This document shows, one piece after another, positions 9,250 to 14,374 of a DNA stretch of 20,204 nt. Both the position numbers and the translations under genes were made by a program. Origin of the DNA: a virus; IMG/VR virus record IMGVR_UViG_3300048125_000093, positions 1 to 20,204 of that record; one strand, given 5' to 3'. Numbering within the stretch: the first letter of the stretch is position 1; every line of letters begins with the position of its first letter. The notes beneath the pieces were generated by a model that was given only the letters and a program-made list of their open reading frames with translations, was not told where the DNA came from and did no database searches.

Positions 9250-9600
9250 TTATGGCATAACAATGAGTTCAGGTAGATCTACGTAACCATTCTGTAATAG
9301 TCTATTACAGTTTGCACATATTGGGGCACATTTATCAATTTCTTCTTGTAATGTCTTGTAACTAGCTATCTGTAATAATTTCGATACGCTGTGTTTTTTT
9401 GGTGATGGATCTACATGAATAAGATCCATTTGTATAGGATGAAAATCTTTATTACAGATGATACATGAATGCTTCTTTGCATCCTCTACTATCTGCTTTC
9501 TCCTCTGAGAACCAATTTGATTTGATTTAATAGTTTTTGAATTCTTTTTCGCCCACTCGCGCTGATACTTACGATTTTCTTCTTTATCTTTGTAAGGCAT
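9250..9600 (-). CDS. HNH endonuclease-like protein
   Basis: 116 residues. A basic N-terminal third (KYQREWAKKNSKTIKSNQIG) precedes an HNH zinc-finger domain: C46-x2-C49, then D59 and H62 in DLIHVDPS (the usual DFHHxDPS with the first histidine lost), and C95-x2-C98-N99-R100. The final CxxCHR of close relatives is CxxCNR here. The domain layout fits small free-standing phage HNH nucleases that cut DNA and spread as mobile genes. The catalytic histidine equivalent H62 is kept, so activity is possible. The gene lies just downstream of tRNA-Asn, a common place for such elements. A weak AGAGAAG ribosome site precedes the ATG. It stops about 60 bases before the late promoter of the giant gene. Confidence 0.8.
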   Translation of the reverse strand: MPYKDKEENRKYQREWAKKNSKTIKSNQIGSQRRKQIVEDAKKHSCIICNKDFHPIQMDLIHVDPSPKKHSVSKLLQIASYKTLQEEIDKCAPICANCNRLLQNGYVDLPELIVMP

Positions 9601-9664
9601 ATCAAAAACACTTCTCTAAAACATATGTAGATGTATTCTAGTTGTTCTTTGTATGTTATCATAA

Positions 9665-9736
9665 CTCCCCTTCCTGGGATCGAACCAGGGACAAATTGAT
9701 TAACAGTCAACCGCTCTACCGCTGAGCTAAAGAGGA
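9665..9736 (-). tRNA. tRNA-Asn (anticodon GUU)
   Basis: A full cloverleaf of 72 bases: acceptor TCCTCTT with AAGGGGA (one G-U pair), D-stem GCTC/GAGC, anticodon stem GTTGA/TCAAT with loop CTGTTAA, and T-stem CCTGG/CCAGG with loop TTCGATC. The anticodon GTT occupies 9702-9704. The discriminator base is G, as usual for Asn. CCA is not encoded. Confidence 0.95.
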
Positions 9737-9739
9737 TTG

Positions 9740-9755
9740 GGGGACCGAAGTCCCC
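9740..9755 (-). terminator. UUCG-loop hairpin between the ParB-like gene and tRNA-Asn
   Basis: The minus strand reads GGGGAC TTCG GTCCCC, a six-pair stem closed by C-G on a UUCG tetraloop. It lies 9 bases after the stop of the upstream gene and 4 bases before the tRNA. No T run follows, so it may protect the mRNA end or mark a processing site rather than stop transcription. Confidence 0.6.
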
Positions 9756-9763
9756 TTAAATTA

Positions 9764-10747
9764 TTACTTAACTAGTTCAGTAGAGTCTTCTTCACCGATG
9801 ATTTGAGGAATGAATCCCTCTAATTTAAACATCTTAAAGTTCTTACCTTCTTCCAAACGCTTTTGGAATGCTGCTTCAAATGCACCATTGGCAGAATCTA
9901 CTTTTTCCTGTGCTTTTTCACGGAAGTAAGGAACCTCATCAGCTTCGATACCTTGAGTATAACCAATGAAAGATAGTTCTCCTGCTCCATAAAATGCACT
10001 AATGAAAGCACGATCAAAGTAAGTTGTTTTGATTCCTCCACCCTTCTGAGCAGAAACATTGAGAGGAACTACCTTCAGGTTGTTTGGACAATGCCTAGCA
10101 GCAAAAGCATTTGCCTTTGGAGAATCAATAGCAACAACACTAGCAGAACAACGATGCTTCTTAAGGCATTCGTCAGCTATATCAATAACTTGTTTCTGGA
10201 AAAATGAATGGGGAATGTTGTTTATCCAATCAATGCAGTAACCAGTAGAAGGAAGTACATCATTCTCGGTCAAATACAAGGAAATATGTCCGTTCAAACG
10301 CCTCTTGAAGTCATTGATAGTAGCACCTTTGGAAGGTGGATGATCATTAGCACCTAGACCAATCTCATCAAGCATCTCTTTCTCAGTAAAACCATCCTTC
10401 AACTCAAGTTCATTGAAGATTCCATGAGTTAGTCCAAGTTCAAGCATGGCACCATAACGAGTAAATCCATCATAAAGATTGGACTTGTAGATATATGGTG
10501 GTTGTACACTAGTCAAAAGACCATGTACTGCCATGTTGCTCTTGATGAGTTCTTTATTGACTCTATCAGTACCAATAGAGCGAGCTACATTAACTTCTTG
10601 TCCAGCATCGTTGGTAATACCTACTTCATCAAGAGAATATAAGTTTCTCTCACGGACGATGTAAGTACGTCCTTCAGGCAATTGAAGATTTTCGTACCAA
10701 GAAGCTTCAGGTAATTGACCTGCAATAATTTTTTTGTAATTTAACAT
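9764..10747 (-). CDS. ParB-like domain protein of unknown role
   Basis: 327 residues. Residues 66-105 read like the ParB/sulfiredoxin fold: IKSNMAVHGLLTSVQPP, then LYDGFTRYGAMLELG, where DGFTR (93-97) matches the DGxHR loop that binds nucleotide in ParB N-terminal domains. No helix-turn-helix motif was recognised, and the C-terminal 200 residues (with SFIGYTQGIEADEVPYFREK and an acidic tail) are not recognised. Phage proteins with this domain are usually DNA-linked, acting as nucleases, regulators or modification partners; which applies here cannot be told. The gene lies alone between a tRNA fragment upstream and tRNA-Asn downstream, in the accessory part of the window. The ribosome site before the ATG is weak. 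Confidence 0.55.
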   Translation of the reverse strand: MLNYKKIIAGQLPEASWYENLQLPEGRTYIVRERNLYSLDEVGITNDAGQEVNVARSIGTDRVNKELIKSNMAVHGLLTSVQPPYIYKSNLYDGFTRYGAMLELGLTHGIFNELELKDGFTEKEMLDEIGLGANDHPPSKGATINDFKRRLNGHISLYLTENDVLPSTGYCIDWINNIPHSFFQKQVIDIADECLKKHRCSASVVAIDSPKANAFAARHCPNNLKVVPLNVSAQKGGGIKTTYFDRAFISAFYGAGELSFIGYTQGIEADEVPYFREKAQEKVDSANGAFEAAFQKRLEEGKNFKMFKLEGFIPQIIGEEDSTELVK

Positions 10748-10782
10748 TTTTCAGATTTGCAATAGCATAATATTTCGGTTTT

Positions 10783-10822
10783 GACGCTTTACGCTAACTC
10801 TACCGATTGAGTTATAGGGGTG
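10783..10822 (-). pseudogene. 5' half of a tRNA gene (remnant)
   Basis: The minus strand reads ACCCCTA, TA, then a D-arm ACTC-AATCGGTA-GAGT with the conserved T8, A14, GG and A21. After this the match fails: the anticodon stem is broken, and no T-arm or TAGGGGT 3' acceptor strand follows within the next 60 bases. Part of the next stretch (GTAAAGCGT) matches the anticodon 3' side of the tRNA-Thr 200 bases away. It looks like a tRNA cut by deletion or recombination. The right end is set by the acceptor; the left end is a guess. Confidence 0.45.
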
Positions 10823-11010
10823 GGAGGTTGGATTTCTGTGTACCAACAAAAGACGGGCATTACTACAGAGTAATTCATCTTTGCCTGAGACCCGACTGGT
10901 TGGTCGGTTCATATCCTAAGATAGCAGCACCACCTGTGTCTCATCACCTTAACCAGCAGTATGCCAGTAAGTTTATTCAGTCACTCCCTATAGAGATGAT
11001 CAATCTCTAA
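10807..11010 (+). CDS. Doubtful plus-strand ORF in the island between tRNA remnants
   Basis: 67 residues from a TTG, the only open frame in an otherwise empty stretch; the minus strand is full of stops here. The product (LDFCVPTKDGHYYRVIHLCL ... YPKIAAPPVSHHLNQQYASK ...) reads like a folded protein, but no family is recognised. It uses codons such as AGG, GGG, CCC and CTG more than its neighbours. No ribosome site is visible, the 5' end overlaps the tRNA remnant, and the stop is one base before tRNA-Thr. It could be a gene fragment brought in with the tRNA region, or chance. Confidence 0.25.
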   Translation: MSYRGGRLDFCVPTKDGHYYRVIHLCLRPDWLVGSYPKIAAPPVSHHLNQQYASKFIQSLPIEMINL

Positions 11011-11082
11011 AGCCTAATGTCAGATTTGAACTGACGACCTACGCTTTACAAAAGCGTTGCTCTACCACTGAGCTAATCAGGC
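11011..11082 (-). tRNA. tRNA-Thr (anticodon UGU)
   Basis: A full cloverleaf of 72 bases: acceptor GCCTGAT/ATTAGGC (one G-U), D-stem GCTC/GAGC, anticodon stem ACGCT/AGCGT with loop TTTGTAA, T-stem GTCAG/CTGAC with loop TTCAAAT. The anticodon TGT lies at 11048-11050. CCA is not encoded. It starts 7 bases after the cpeT stop, so it is probably cut out of the same transcript. Confidence 0.95.
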
Positions 11083-11089
11083 GACGGCA

Positions 11090-11605
11090 TCACTGCCTTA
11101 CGAATTTAAATGCTCCGTAATCAGAACCCCATACTTTAGTATGGTTTTCTACATGTAATCCTTTGTCAGTTACATGGTATTCGTCCTTAGTGAGTCTTAC
11201 CTCATTCTGGACAAAAGTATCAATACCATTCCAATTGACATTACAGTGGCAGGTAGATGTTCCACCGAAGTAAGATTCTGTGCCTGTCTGTCTCATAATA
11301 ATATCACAACCCTCGCGGTATGTCAACATGTCTTCTGTAATTGTTTCGATTCCTTTACACTCTGCAAACTGAAGAGGGTTTGCAATCTCGTAGTTCTTGA
11401 GATGGTACTCTTCTCCATCCTGAACCACATCAATCACGAACTGACGATATGGACGATTGAGTAGATAGTTGTATGCTTGCTCTCCATATATACGATTCTC
11501 TCCAATCAAACGGTGAGAAACACGAATGTGTGCAAAACGTGTAGGATGGGATTGTGCTTGACGTTTGTTAGCAAATGTCCCAACCAATAATTCAATAAAA
11601 CTCAT
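11090..11605 (-). CDS. cpeT: CpeT-like phycobiliprotein chaperone or lyase
   Basis: 171 residues, close to the usual size of the CpcT/CpeT family. Recognisable signatures are LLVGTFANKRQAQSHPTRFA near the start, HIRVSHRLIGENRIYGEQAY (residues 26-45), PYRQFVIDVV, the YHLKNYEIANP segment, the cysteine-rich CHCNVNW, and the closing KVWGSDYGAFKFVR. Family members help attach phycoerythrobilin to phycoerythrin; CpeT of cyanophages is a known host-derived metabolic gene thought to keep light harvesting going during infection. That role is inferred from family. The start overlaps the upstream stop by four bases (ATGA), so translation is coupled. The gene lies in a tRNA-containing unit that probably starts at the sigma70 promoter at 12407-12435. 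Confidence 0.9.
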   Translation of the reverse strand: MSFIELLVGTFANKRQAQSHPTRFAHIRVSHRLIGENRIYGEQAYNYLLNRPYRQFVIDVVQDGEEYHLKNYEIANPLQFAECKGIETITEDMLTYREGCDIIMRQTGTESYFGGTSTCHCNVNWNGIDTFVQNEVRLTKDEYHVTDKGLHVENHTKVWGSDYGAFKFVRQ

Positions 11606-11862
11606 TCTGGTATAAGCTCTGGATTAACAAGATCTAATTCAAATAAAACTGGATGACATTCTTCAGCAATTAAATAATCAGAGAATTTAAAAATATCTTC
11701 TAAGGTATACTCTTGATTTATTGCTGCTTCAGACAAGATCCACTTGTCTTCTTTATCTTCTCTTTCTAGAACATCAAAAGCAAATGGTATCTCCTGAATA
11801 TAATACATTAAAACAGGTTCGTTGTCAACAAAACAATGTTTTCTGCTAATGGTATACTTCAT
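11602..11862 (-). CDS. Small acidic protein coupled to cpeT
   Basis: 86 residues, not recognised. The sequence is acidic (VLEREDKEDK, ELDLVNPELIPE) without a signal peptide or membrane segment. Its TGA overlaps the cpeT ATG by four bases, so the two are likely made together, and a role linked to CpeT is possible but only suggested by this coupling. It starts 36 bases downstream of tRNA-Leu. The ribosome site is poor. Confidence 0.65.
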   Translation of the reverse strand: MKYTISRKHCFVDNEPVLMYYIQEIPFAFDVLEREDKEDKWILSEAAINQEYTLEDIFKFSDYLIAEECHPVLFELDLVNPELIPE

Positions 11863-11897
11863 CTTTTGTCAGCGTTTCATGTTCTATTTAACAAGAA

Positions 11898-11982
11898 TGC
11901 GAGTAGGGAGACTTGAACTCCCACGAGCACAATGCTCAACAGATTTTAAGTCTGGTGCGTCTACCGATTCCGCCATACTCGC
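11898..11982 (-). tRNA. tRNA-Leu (anticodon UAA)
   Basis: 85 bases with the long variable arm of a class II tRNA (TGAGCATTGTGCTCG). Acceptor GCGAGTA/TACTCGC, anticodon stem CCAGA/TCTGT with loop CTTAAAA, T-stem GGGAG/CTCCC with loop TTCAAGT, discriminator A. The anticodon TAA lies at 11946-11948. It reads UUA, a codon favoured in AT-rich phage genes. Confidence 0.95.
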
Positions 11983-11987
11983 AAGTG

Positions 11988-12033
11988 TGAGAGGCGGTTC
12001 TGCGGATGAGAACACATTGTAGTTTACCTCTCA
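11988..12033 (-). ncRNA. Stem-loop leader upstream of tRNA-Leu
   Basis: The minus strand can fold TGAGAGG with CCTCTCA (seven pairs), enclosing a second stem GTTCT/AGAAC over a seven-base loop. It ends five bases before the tRNA. It could be a processing element or a small RNA; no family is recognised. Confidence 0.35.
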
Positions 12034-12041
12034 ACTCCCTT

Positions 12042-12047
12042 AGTATA
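12042..12047 (-). promoter_or_regulatory. Possible extended -10 promoter for tRNA-Leu
   Basis: The minus strand reads TGC TATACT, an extended -10 box about 60 bases before tRNA-Leu. No good -35 is present (CCCACA at 17 bases). It would begin a transcript with the stem-loop at 11988-12033. It lies just after the stop of the 46-residue gene. Confidence 0.35.
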
Positions 12048-12052
12048 GCAGA

Positions 12053-12193
12053 TTAAACAGGGCGTGTGGGTGGTGCAGACAGTTTTACGATTGACTGTTG
12101 TTTGATAAATGCTTTGAGTTCTGAACTCTCTTCCCAAATCCACTCCTCTTCACGACCTTTCTTATCTGTTTTCTTAAAGCTTTTCTTAGTCAT
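12053..12193 (-). CDS. 46-residue basic protein
   Basis: MTKKSFKKTDKKGREEEWIW, then EESSELKAFIKQQ and a proline-rich end SAPPTRPV. It starts at an ATG inside the last codons of the upstream gene (8-base overlap) and ends with TAA. The composition is lysine-rich first, acidic later. Not recognised. The tight overlap and the lack of any other coding use of the stretch support it as a gene. Confidence 0.6.
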   Translation of the reverse strand: MTKKSFKKTDKKGREEEWIWEESSELKAFIKQQSIVKLSAPPTRPV

Positions 12194-12383
12194 TGTTAAT
12201 ACCGTCCATTACTTGTTGTAGATCATCAGCACGTCCCCTATAGTAATCAATTTCCTCAGTAAGAACATCACGAATATCGTTAACAATAACGTTAGGGTCA
12301 ACATCATCATTAAAGTAGGTCTTAATCGCTTCTGCTAAGTAACGACGCCTGTTCCACTCCATACTATAGGGTTTATAATTCAT
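12186..12383 (-). CDS. Small conserved-looking cyanophage protein
   Basis: 65 residues, first gene behind the sigma70 promoter at 12407-12435. The opening MNYKPYSMEWNRRRYLAEAI is aromatic and basic and similar in style to small proteins of T4-like cyanophages; the rest (VNDIRDVLTEEIDYYRGRAD) looks helical. No known domain. The leader would be only about 17 bases. It overlaps the following 46-residue gene by 8 bases. Confidence 0.7.
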   Translation of the reverse strand: MNYKPYSMEWNRRRYLAEAIKTYFNDDVDPNVIVNDIRDVLTEEIDYYRGRADDLQQVMDGINND

Positions 12384-12406
12384 GATAATAAGGTCATATG
12401 GTTTAA

Positions 12407-12435
12407 ATTGTACATGATTTGATTCTATTTGTCAA
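12407..12435 (-). promoter_or_regulatory. Near-consensus sigma70 promoter for the tRNA/cpeT unit
   Basis: On the minus strand, TTGACA (12430-12435), a 17-base spacer and TACAAT (12407-12412), one base off the -10 consensus. The -35 lies in the last codons of the glutaredoxin-like gene. The host RNA polymerase should read it early, giving a separate start for the genes from 12383 to cpeT and the tRNAs. Confidence 0.75.
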
Positions 12436-12679
12436 GCATGTGTATGTTTTTCATGTAGTTTAATGTATCATGCATACTACCAACATGCTTGTTGCCTATT
12501 GAAATTTGAGGGTAAGTAGCATTACTCCCAAATTCCATTTGAAATTGCTGTTTAGTAAAATCCGTATCTAGTTCGTATCTATGAAAATCTTCAACATCAG
12601 GTAATACTTTTAAAAGTGATGCCATGCGATCACATTCTTGACTACCATTACTATAAATTACAGCTGTTAAATTTGACAT
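12425..12679 (-). CDS. Glutaredoxin-like protein lacking the first active-site cysteine
   Basis: 84 residues with the compact glutaredoxin plan: a first strand AVIYS, a SQEC motif at 13-16 followed by DRMASLL in the first helix, the cis-proline motif TYPQI (P57) and IGNKHVGSMHDTL. The usual CPYC has become SQEC: aligned on the following helix, C16 takes the place of the second cysteine and S13 the place of the nucleophilic one. Phage glutaredoxins commonly serve ribonucleotide reductase; without the first cysteine this may be a weak or changed redox protein. A strong AGGAG ribosome site is spaced 8 to 9 bases from the ATG, just after the upstream stop. It closes the run of small genes from 13661. 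Confidence 0.8.
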   Translation of the reverse strand: MSNLTAVIYSNGSQECDRMASLLKVLPDVEDFHRYELDTDFTKQQFQMEFGSNATYPQISIGNKHVGSMHDTLNYMKNIHMLDK

Positions 12680-12683
12680 TAAT

Positions 12684-12923
12684 TTATTCTCCTAGATCAA
12701 GCTCAAGTTGTAGTTTACGTTCTTCTTCTATTCTATTGTGCTCTGCCCACATATCAGCAACCATATCAACATTATGAACAACAGCAACGTGTTGTGGTGG
12801 TTGTGATTGCCATTTATCAATTGCCTCTTGTGTAGGAACAGCAATTCGGAAAGGAATATCATCCTCTTCAAATTCCTTATTCATATCGATATATGTTTGA
12901 GGAGTAATCTTGAAATCATTCAT
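12684..12923 (-). CDS. Small acidic protein of unknown function
   Basis: 79 residues: MNDFKITPQTYIDMNKEFEE, a middle with VPTQEAIDKWQSQPPQHVAV, and an acidic helical end (EEERKLQLELDLGE). No signal or membrane segment and no family recognised. Its ATG overlaps the upstream TGA by four bases, and the glutaredoxin-like gene follows after four bases, so all are translated from one message. Confidence 0.7.
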   Translation of the reverse strand: MNDFKITPQTYIDMNKEFEEDDIPFRIAVPTQEAIDKWQSQPPQHVAVVHNVDMVADMWAEHNRIEEERKLQLELDLGE

Positions 12924-13054
12924 AGTTTCATTGATTTTAAAACTACGATTTGTGATTTGAGTTCATTAATTTCCCTTCTTAGTTCTTTGATAGTGTCTCT
13001 ATCATCTTGTTTTTTATATTGGTTTGCTGCTAGGTTGTCTAAAAAATCGTTCAT
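12920..13054 (-). CDS. 44-residue coiled-coil protein
   Basis: MNDFLDNLAANQYKKQDDRD followed by TIKELRREINELKSQIVVLK, a regular leucine/isoleucine heptad typical of a short coiled coil. The ATG overlaps the upstream TGA and its TGA overlaps the next ATG, four bases each, which makes chance unlikely. It may act as an oligomerising or adaptor peptide; this is only inferred from the heptads. Confidence 0.65.
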   Translation of the reverse strand: MNDFLDNLAANQYKKQDDRDTIKELRREINELKSQIVVLKSMKL

Positions 13055-13338
13055 AATGTTCTCTCTAATCTATTTGTTGCTTGATCTGGAAAGTCTCTAG
13101 GTCTACTATCAGTAGCATTATCAGTCTTAGGAGAACCTTCGTTCGCCTTCATAGTATGCTGATAGTTTGGTCGTGGGTATCTCATATAGAATGGATCAGG
13201 CATCCAGTATGTTACTTGCCATTCTTGTTCGGGACATAGCTCAAGATGCTTCTCTACACTATGGGAGAAACTACCAAGTTGAATATATCCATCGTGAGTG
13301 ATGCATCTGCCATTGCCAGCATCAACTAGGAACATCAT
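13051..13338 (-). CDS. Small protein of unknown function
   Basis: Read from the ATG at 13338 (MMFLVDAGNGRCITHDGYIQ) the product has 95 residues; a TTG at 13350 would add four and would overlap the upstream stop by four bases with a GGAG at good distance, so either start is possible. The N-terminal half (LGSFSHSVEKHLELCPEQEW) looks compact, the C-terminal half (RPNYQHTMKANEGSPKTDNA) looks disordered. No family recognised. It is a member of the overlapping small-gene run. Confidence 0.7.
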   Translation of the reverse strand: MMFLVDAGNGRCITHDGYIQLGSFSHSVEKHLELCPEQEWQVTYWMPDPFYMRYPRPNYQHTMKANEGSPKTDNATDSRPRDFPDQATNRLERTL

Positions 13339-13346
13339 CTTGCTAC

Positions 13347-13661
13347 TCAATCTCTTTGTCTCCAGTCATCGGGTTTATCCTGTTGAAACCAATCTTTAAT
13401 ATCGTCAGCACCGTCAAATCTAGTTTTGTGTTTGGATGGATCAGGATCTCCTAGACCCATCCTATTCAAAAAATCATCGGTACTTCCCTCCTCTATATTT
13501 TGCGAGGATTGTCTTCTAGCTTGCCGCAACCATTCTCTTGCGGTTGTGTGAGATTTAGAAAGTTTCTCTGCCCAGATCATGTCTTGCAAAGCAACCTGTT
13601 CGTTATTTGCAATTTTTTTGCAAATACCTTCTAATCTTAATCTATATTGAGTAGAAAGCAT
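13347..13661 (-). CDS. Small helical protein, first gene of the small-gene run
   Basis: 104 residues: MLSTQYRLRLEGICKKIANN, then LQDMIWAEKLSKSHTTAREW and LRQARRQ, all helical, then a polar end with DDFLNRMGLGDPDPSKHKTR and a tryptophan-rich close. It resembles small conserved proteins of T4-like cyanophages, but no function is known to me. It starts 31 bases after the terminator at 13692-13716, with a CTAAATA box between, so it likely opens a new transcript. Confidence 0.7.
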   Translation of the reverse strand: MLSTQYRLRLEGICKKIANNEQVALQDMIWAEKLSKSHTTAREWLRQARRQSSQNIEEGSTDDFLNRMGLGDPDPSKHKTRFDGADDIKDWFQQDKPDDWRQRD

Positions 13662-13681
13662 ATTTTAATTACTAACGTTGA

Positions 13682-13688
13682 TATTTAG
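13682..13688 (-). promoter_or_regulatory. Possible late promoter box CTAAATA
   Basis: The minus strand reads CTAAATA between the terminator of the outer-membrane-type gene and the ATG at 13661. CTAAATA and NATAAATA are late boxes reported for T4-like cyanophages. The spacing to the start codon is short (20 bases), which lowers confidence. Confidence 0.45.
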
Positions 13689-13691
13689 AAT

Positions 13692-13716
13692 AAAAAAAGG
13701 GAGTCCTAAGACTCCC
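13692..13716 (-). terminator. Strong intrinsic terminator after the outer-membrane-type gene
   Basis: The minus strand reads GGGAGTC TTAG GACTCCC followed by seven T. The seven-pair stem with U run is a textbook rho-independent terminator, 39 bases after the stop at 13755. Confidence 0.9.
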
Positions 13717-13754
13717 TGTTATTATATCACACCATTACAATTACGCAACTAGTA

Positions 13755-14129
13755 TCAGAATGAATACTTGATACCTGCCTTTGTACCGTATCCACGGTCA
13801 ACGCTGTCAGAACCCGAACCAACGAAACTGACTTCGCCATAGACACCAAGAGCATCAGTAACGCCAACGCCAATACCTGCCTTACCAGAAGGAACAGTGT
13901 CAGATTCTCCGCCATCGGGAGAAAGTACGGTAGCTCCGCCTTGGACGTAGTATGATGCAGATTCGCCAAGAGCGCCTTCATACCCTACGTGAAGGTCTGT
14001 ATTCGTCCCAGAATAATCGGATCCCGTCCAACCAGAGTTTGCCTCTACGTTAACGTAAGGACCAGCGAATGCGGCAGGAGCAGCGATTGCAGAAGCAGCT
14101 GCAAGGGCAGCAAATGCGGTTTTGATCAT
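13755..14129 (-). CDS. Secreted outer-membrane beta-barrel-like protein
   Basis: 124 residues. A signal peptide fills residues 1-22 (MIKTAFAALAAASAIAAPAAFA, cut after AFA), followed by alternating strands ending in the aromatic KYSF: PYVNVEANSGWTGSDYSG, DLHVGYEGALG, SASYYVQGGATVL, AGIGVGVTDALGVYGEVSFV, GYGTKAGIKYSF. The strand pattern and terminal phenylalanine fit a small outer-membrane barrel or half-barrel, exported by the host Sec system. Its role may be a change of host envelope or uptake; that is inference. It is a single-gene unit with its own sigma70 promoter (14214-14242), a structured leader, a GAGGAAAA ribosome site and its own terminator, unlike the neighbouring structural genes. 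Confidence 0.75.
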   Translation of the reverse strand: MIKTAFAALAAASAIAAPAAFAGPYVNVEANSGWTGSDYSGTNTDLHVGYEGALGESASYYVQGGATVLSPDGGESDTVPSGKAGIGVGVTDALGVYGEVSFVGSGSDSVDRGYGTKAGIKYSF

Positions 14130-14161
14130 TGAAATTTTCCTCGTTTAAATGTTTGTTTACT

Positions 14162-14205
14162 TGCGGAGTGGTTACCCGCAGATGGAGAGTCGGTTGTTTC
14201 CGACT
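14162..14205 (-). promoter_or_regulatory. Two hairpins in the leader of the outer-membrane-type gene
   Basis: Downstream of the predicted start site the mRNA can fold AGTCGG/CCGACT (14188-14205) and TGCGG/CCGCA (14162-14180). The first begins within a few bases of the 5' end, a place where hairpins protect mRNA. The ribosome site GAGGAAAA stays free. Confidence 0.45.
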
Positions 14206-14213
14206 GCTTGAAA

Positions 14214-14242
14214 AGTATAGCACATGATGCAGAGCGCGTCAA
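14214..14242 (-). promoter_or_regulatory. Near-consensus sigma70 promoter of the outer-membrane-type gene
   Basis: On the minus strand, TTGACG (14237-14242), a 17-base spacer ending in TGC (extended -10), and TATACT (14214-14219). Both boxes are one base from consensus. It should be read by the unmodified host polymerase. Confidence 0.85.
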
Positions 14243-14249
14243 GTGAGTT

Positions 14250-14374
14250 GGTGCGAGTAATTGAGGCACCTTCTCTGATTGCTACAAGGTTAATTTATCA
14301 GGGTTGAGTCCAGAAATCAACCCCCCTTGTGCCAGTTTGCTATGAGCATTACTTACCATTATAATAAGTTCTAC
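14250..14374 (-). ncRNA. Structured non-coding stretch, possible small RNA
   Basis: No gene fits here. A compound hairpin pairs ACAAGG with CCTTGT outside (14284-14330) and GGGTTGA with TCAACCC inside (14301-14323); a second stem pairs GGTGC/GCACC (14250-14270). A TATAAT box lies upstream at 14358-14363 without a -35. The compound hairpin could be an imperfect terminator of the membrane-protein genes (no U run) or part of a small RNA. Confidence 0.35.

Noticed and set aside
9218-9310. A complete tRNA at the 3' end of the HNH gene
   Set aside because: Only the T-loop-like GGTTCAAATC fits; the T-stem, anticodon stem and acceptor do not pair.
9489-9710. Minus-strand ORF of 73 residues across the tRNA-Asn
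   Set aside because: Its first third is translated tRNA sequence (GSIPGRG type) and the rest overlaps the HNH gene in another frame.
11822-12022. Plus-strand ORF of 66 residues over tRNA-Leu
   Set aside because: The segment RVGRLELPRAQCSTDFKSGA is the usual false translation of a tRNA-Leu complement.
12807-13100. 97-residue plus-strand ORF in the small-gene run
   Set aside because: It is antisense to two coupled minus-strand genes and has no ribosome site.
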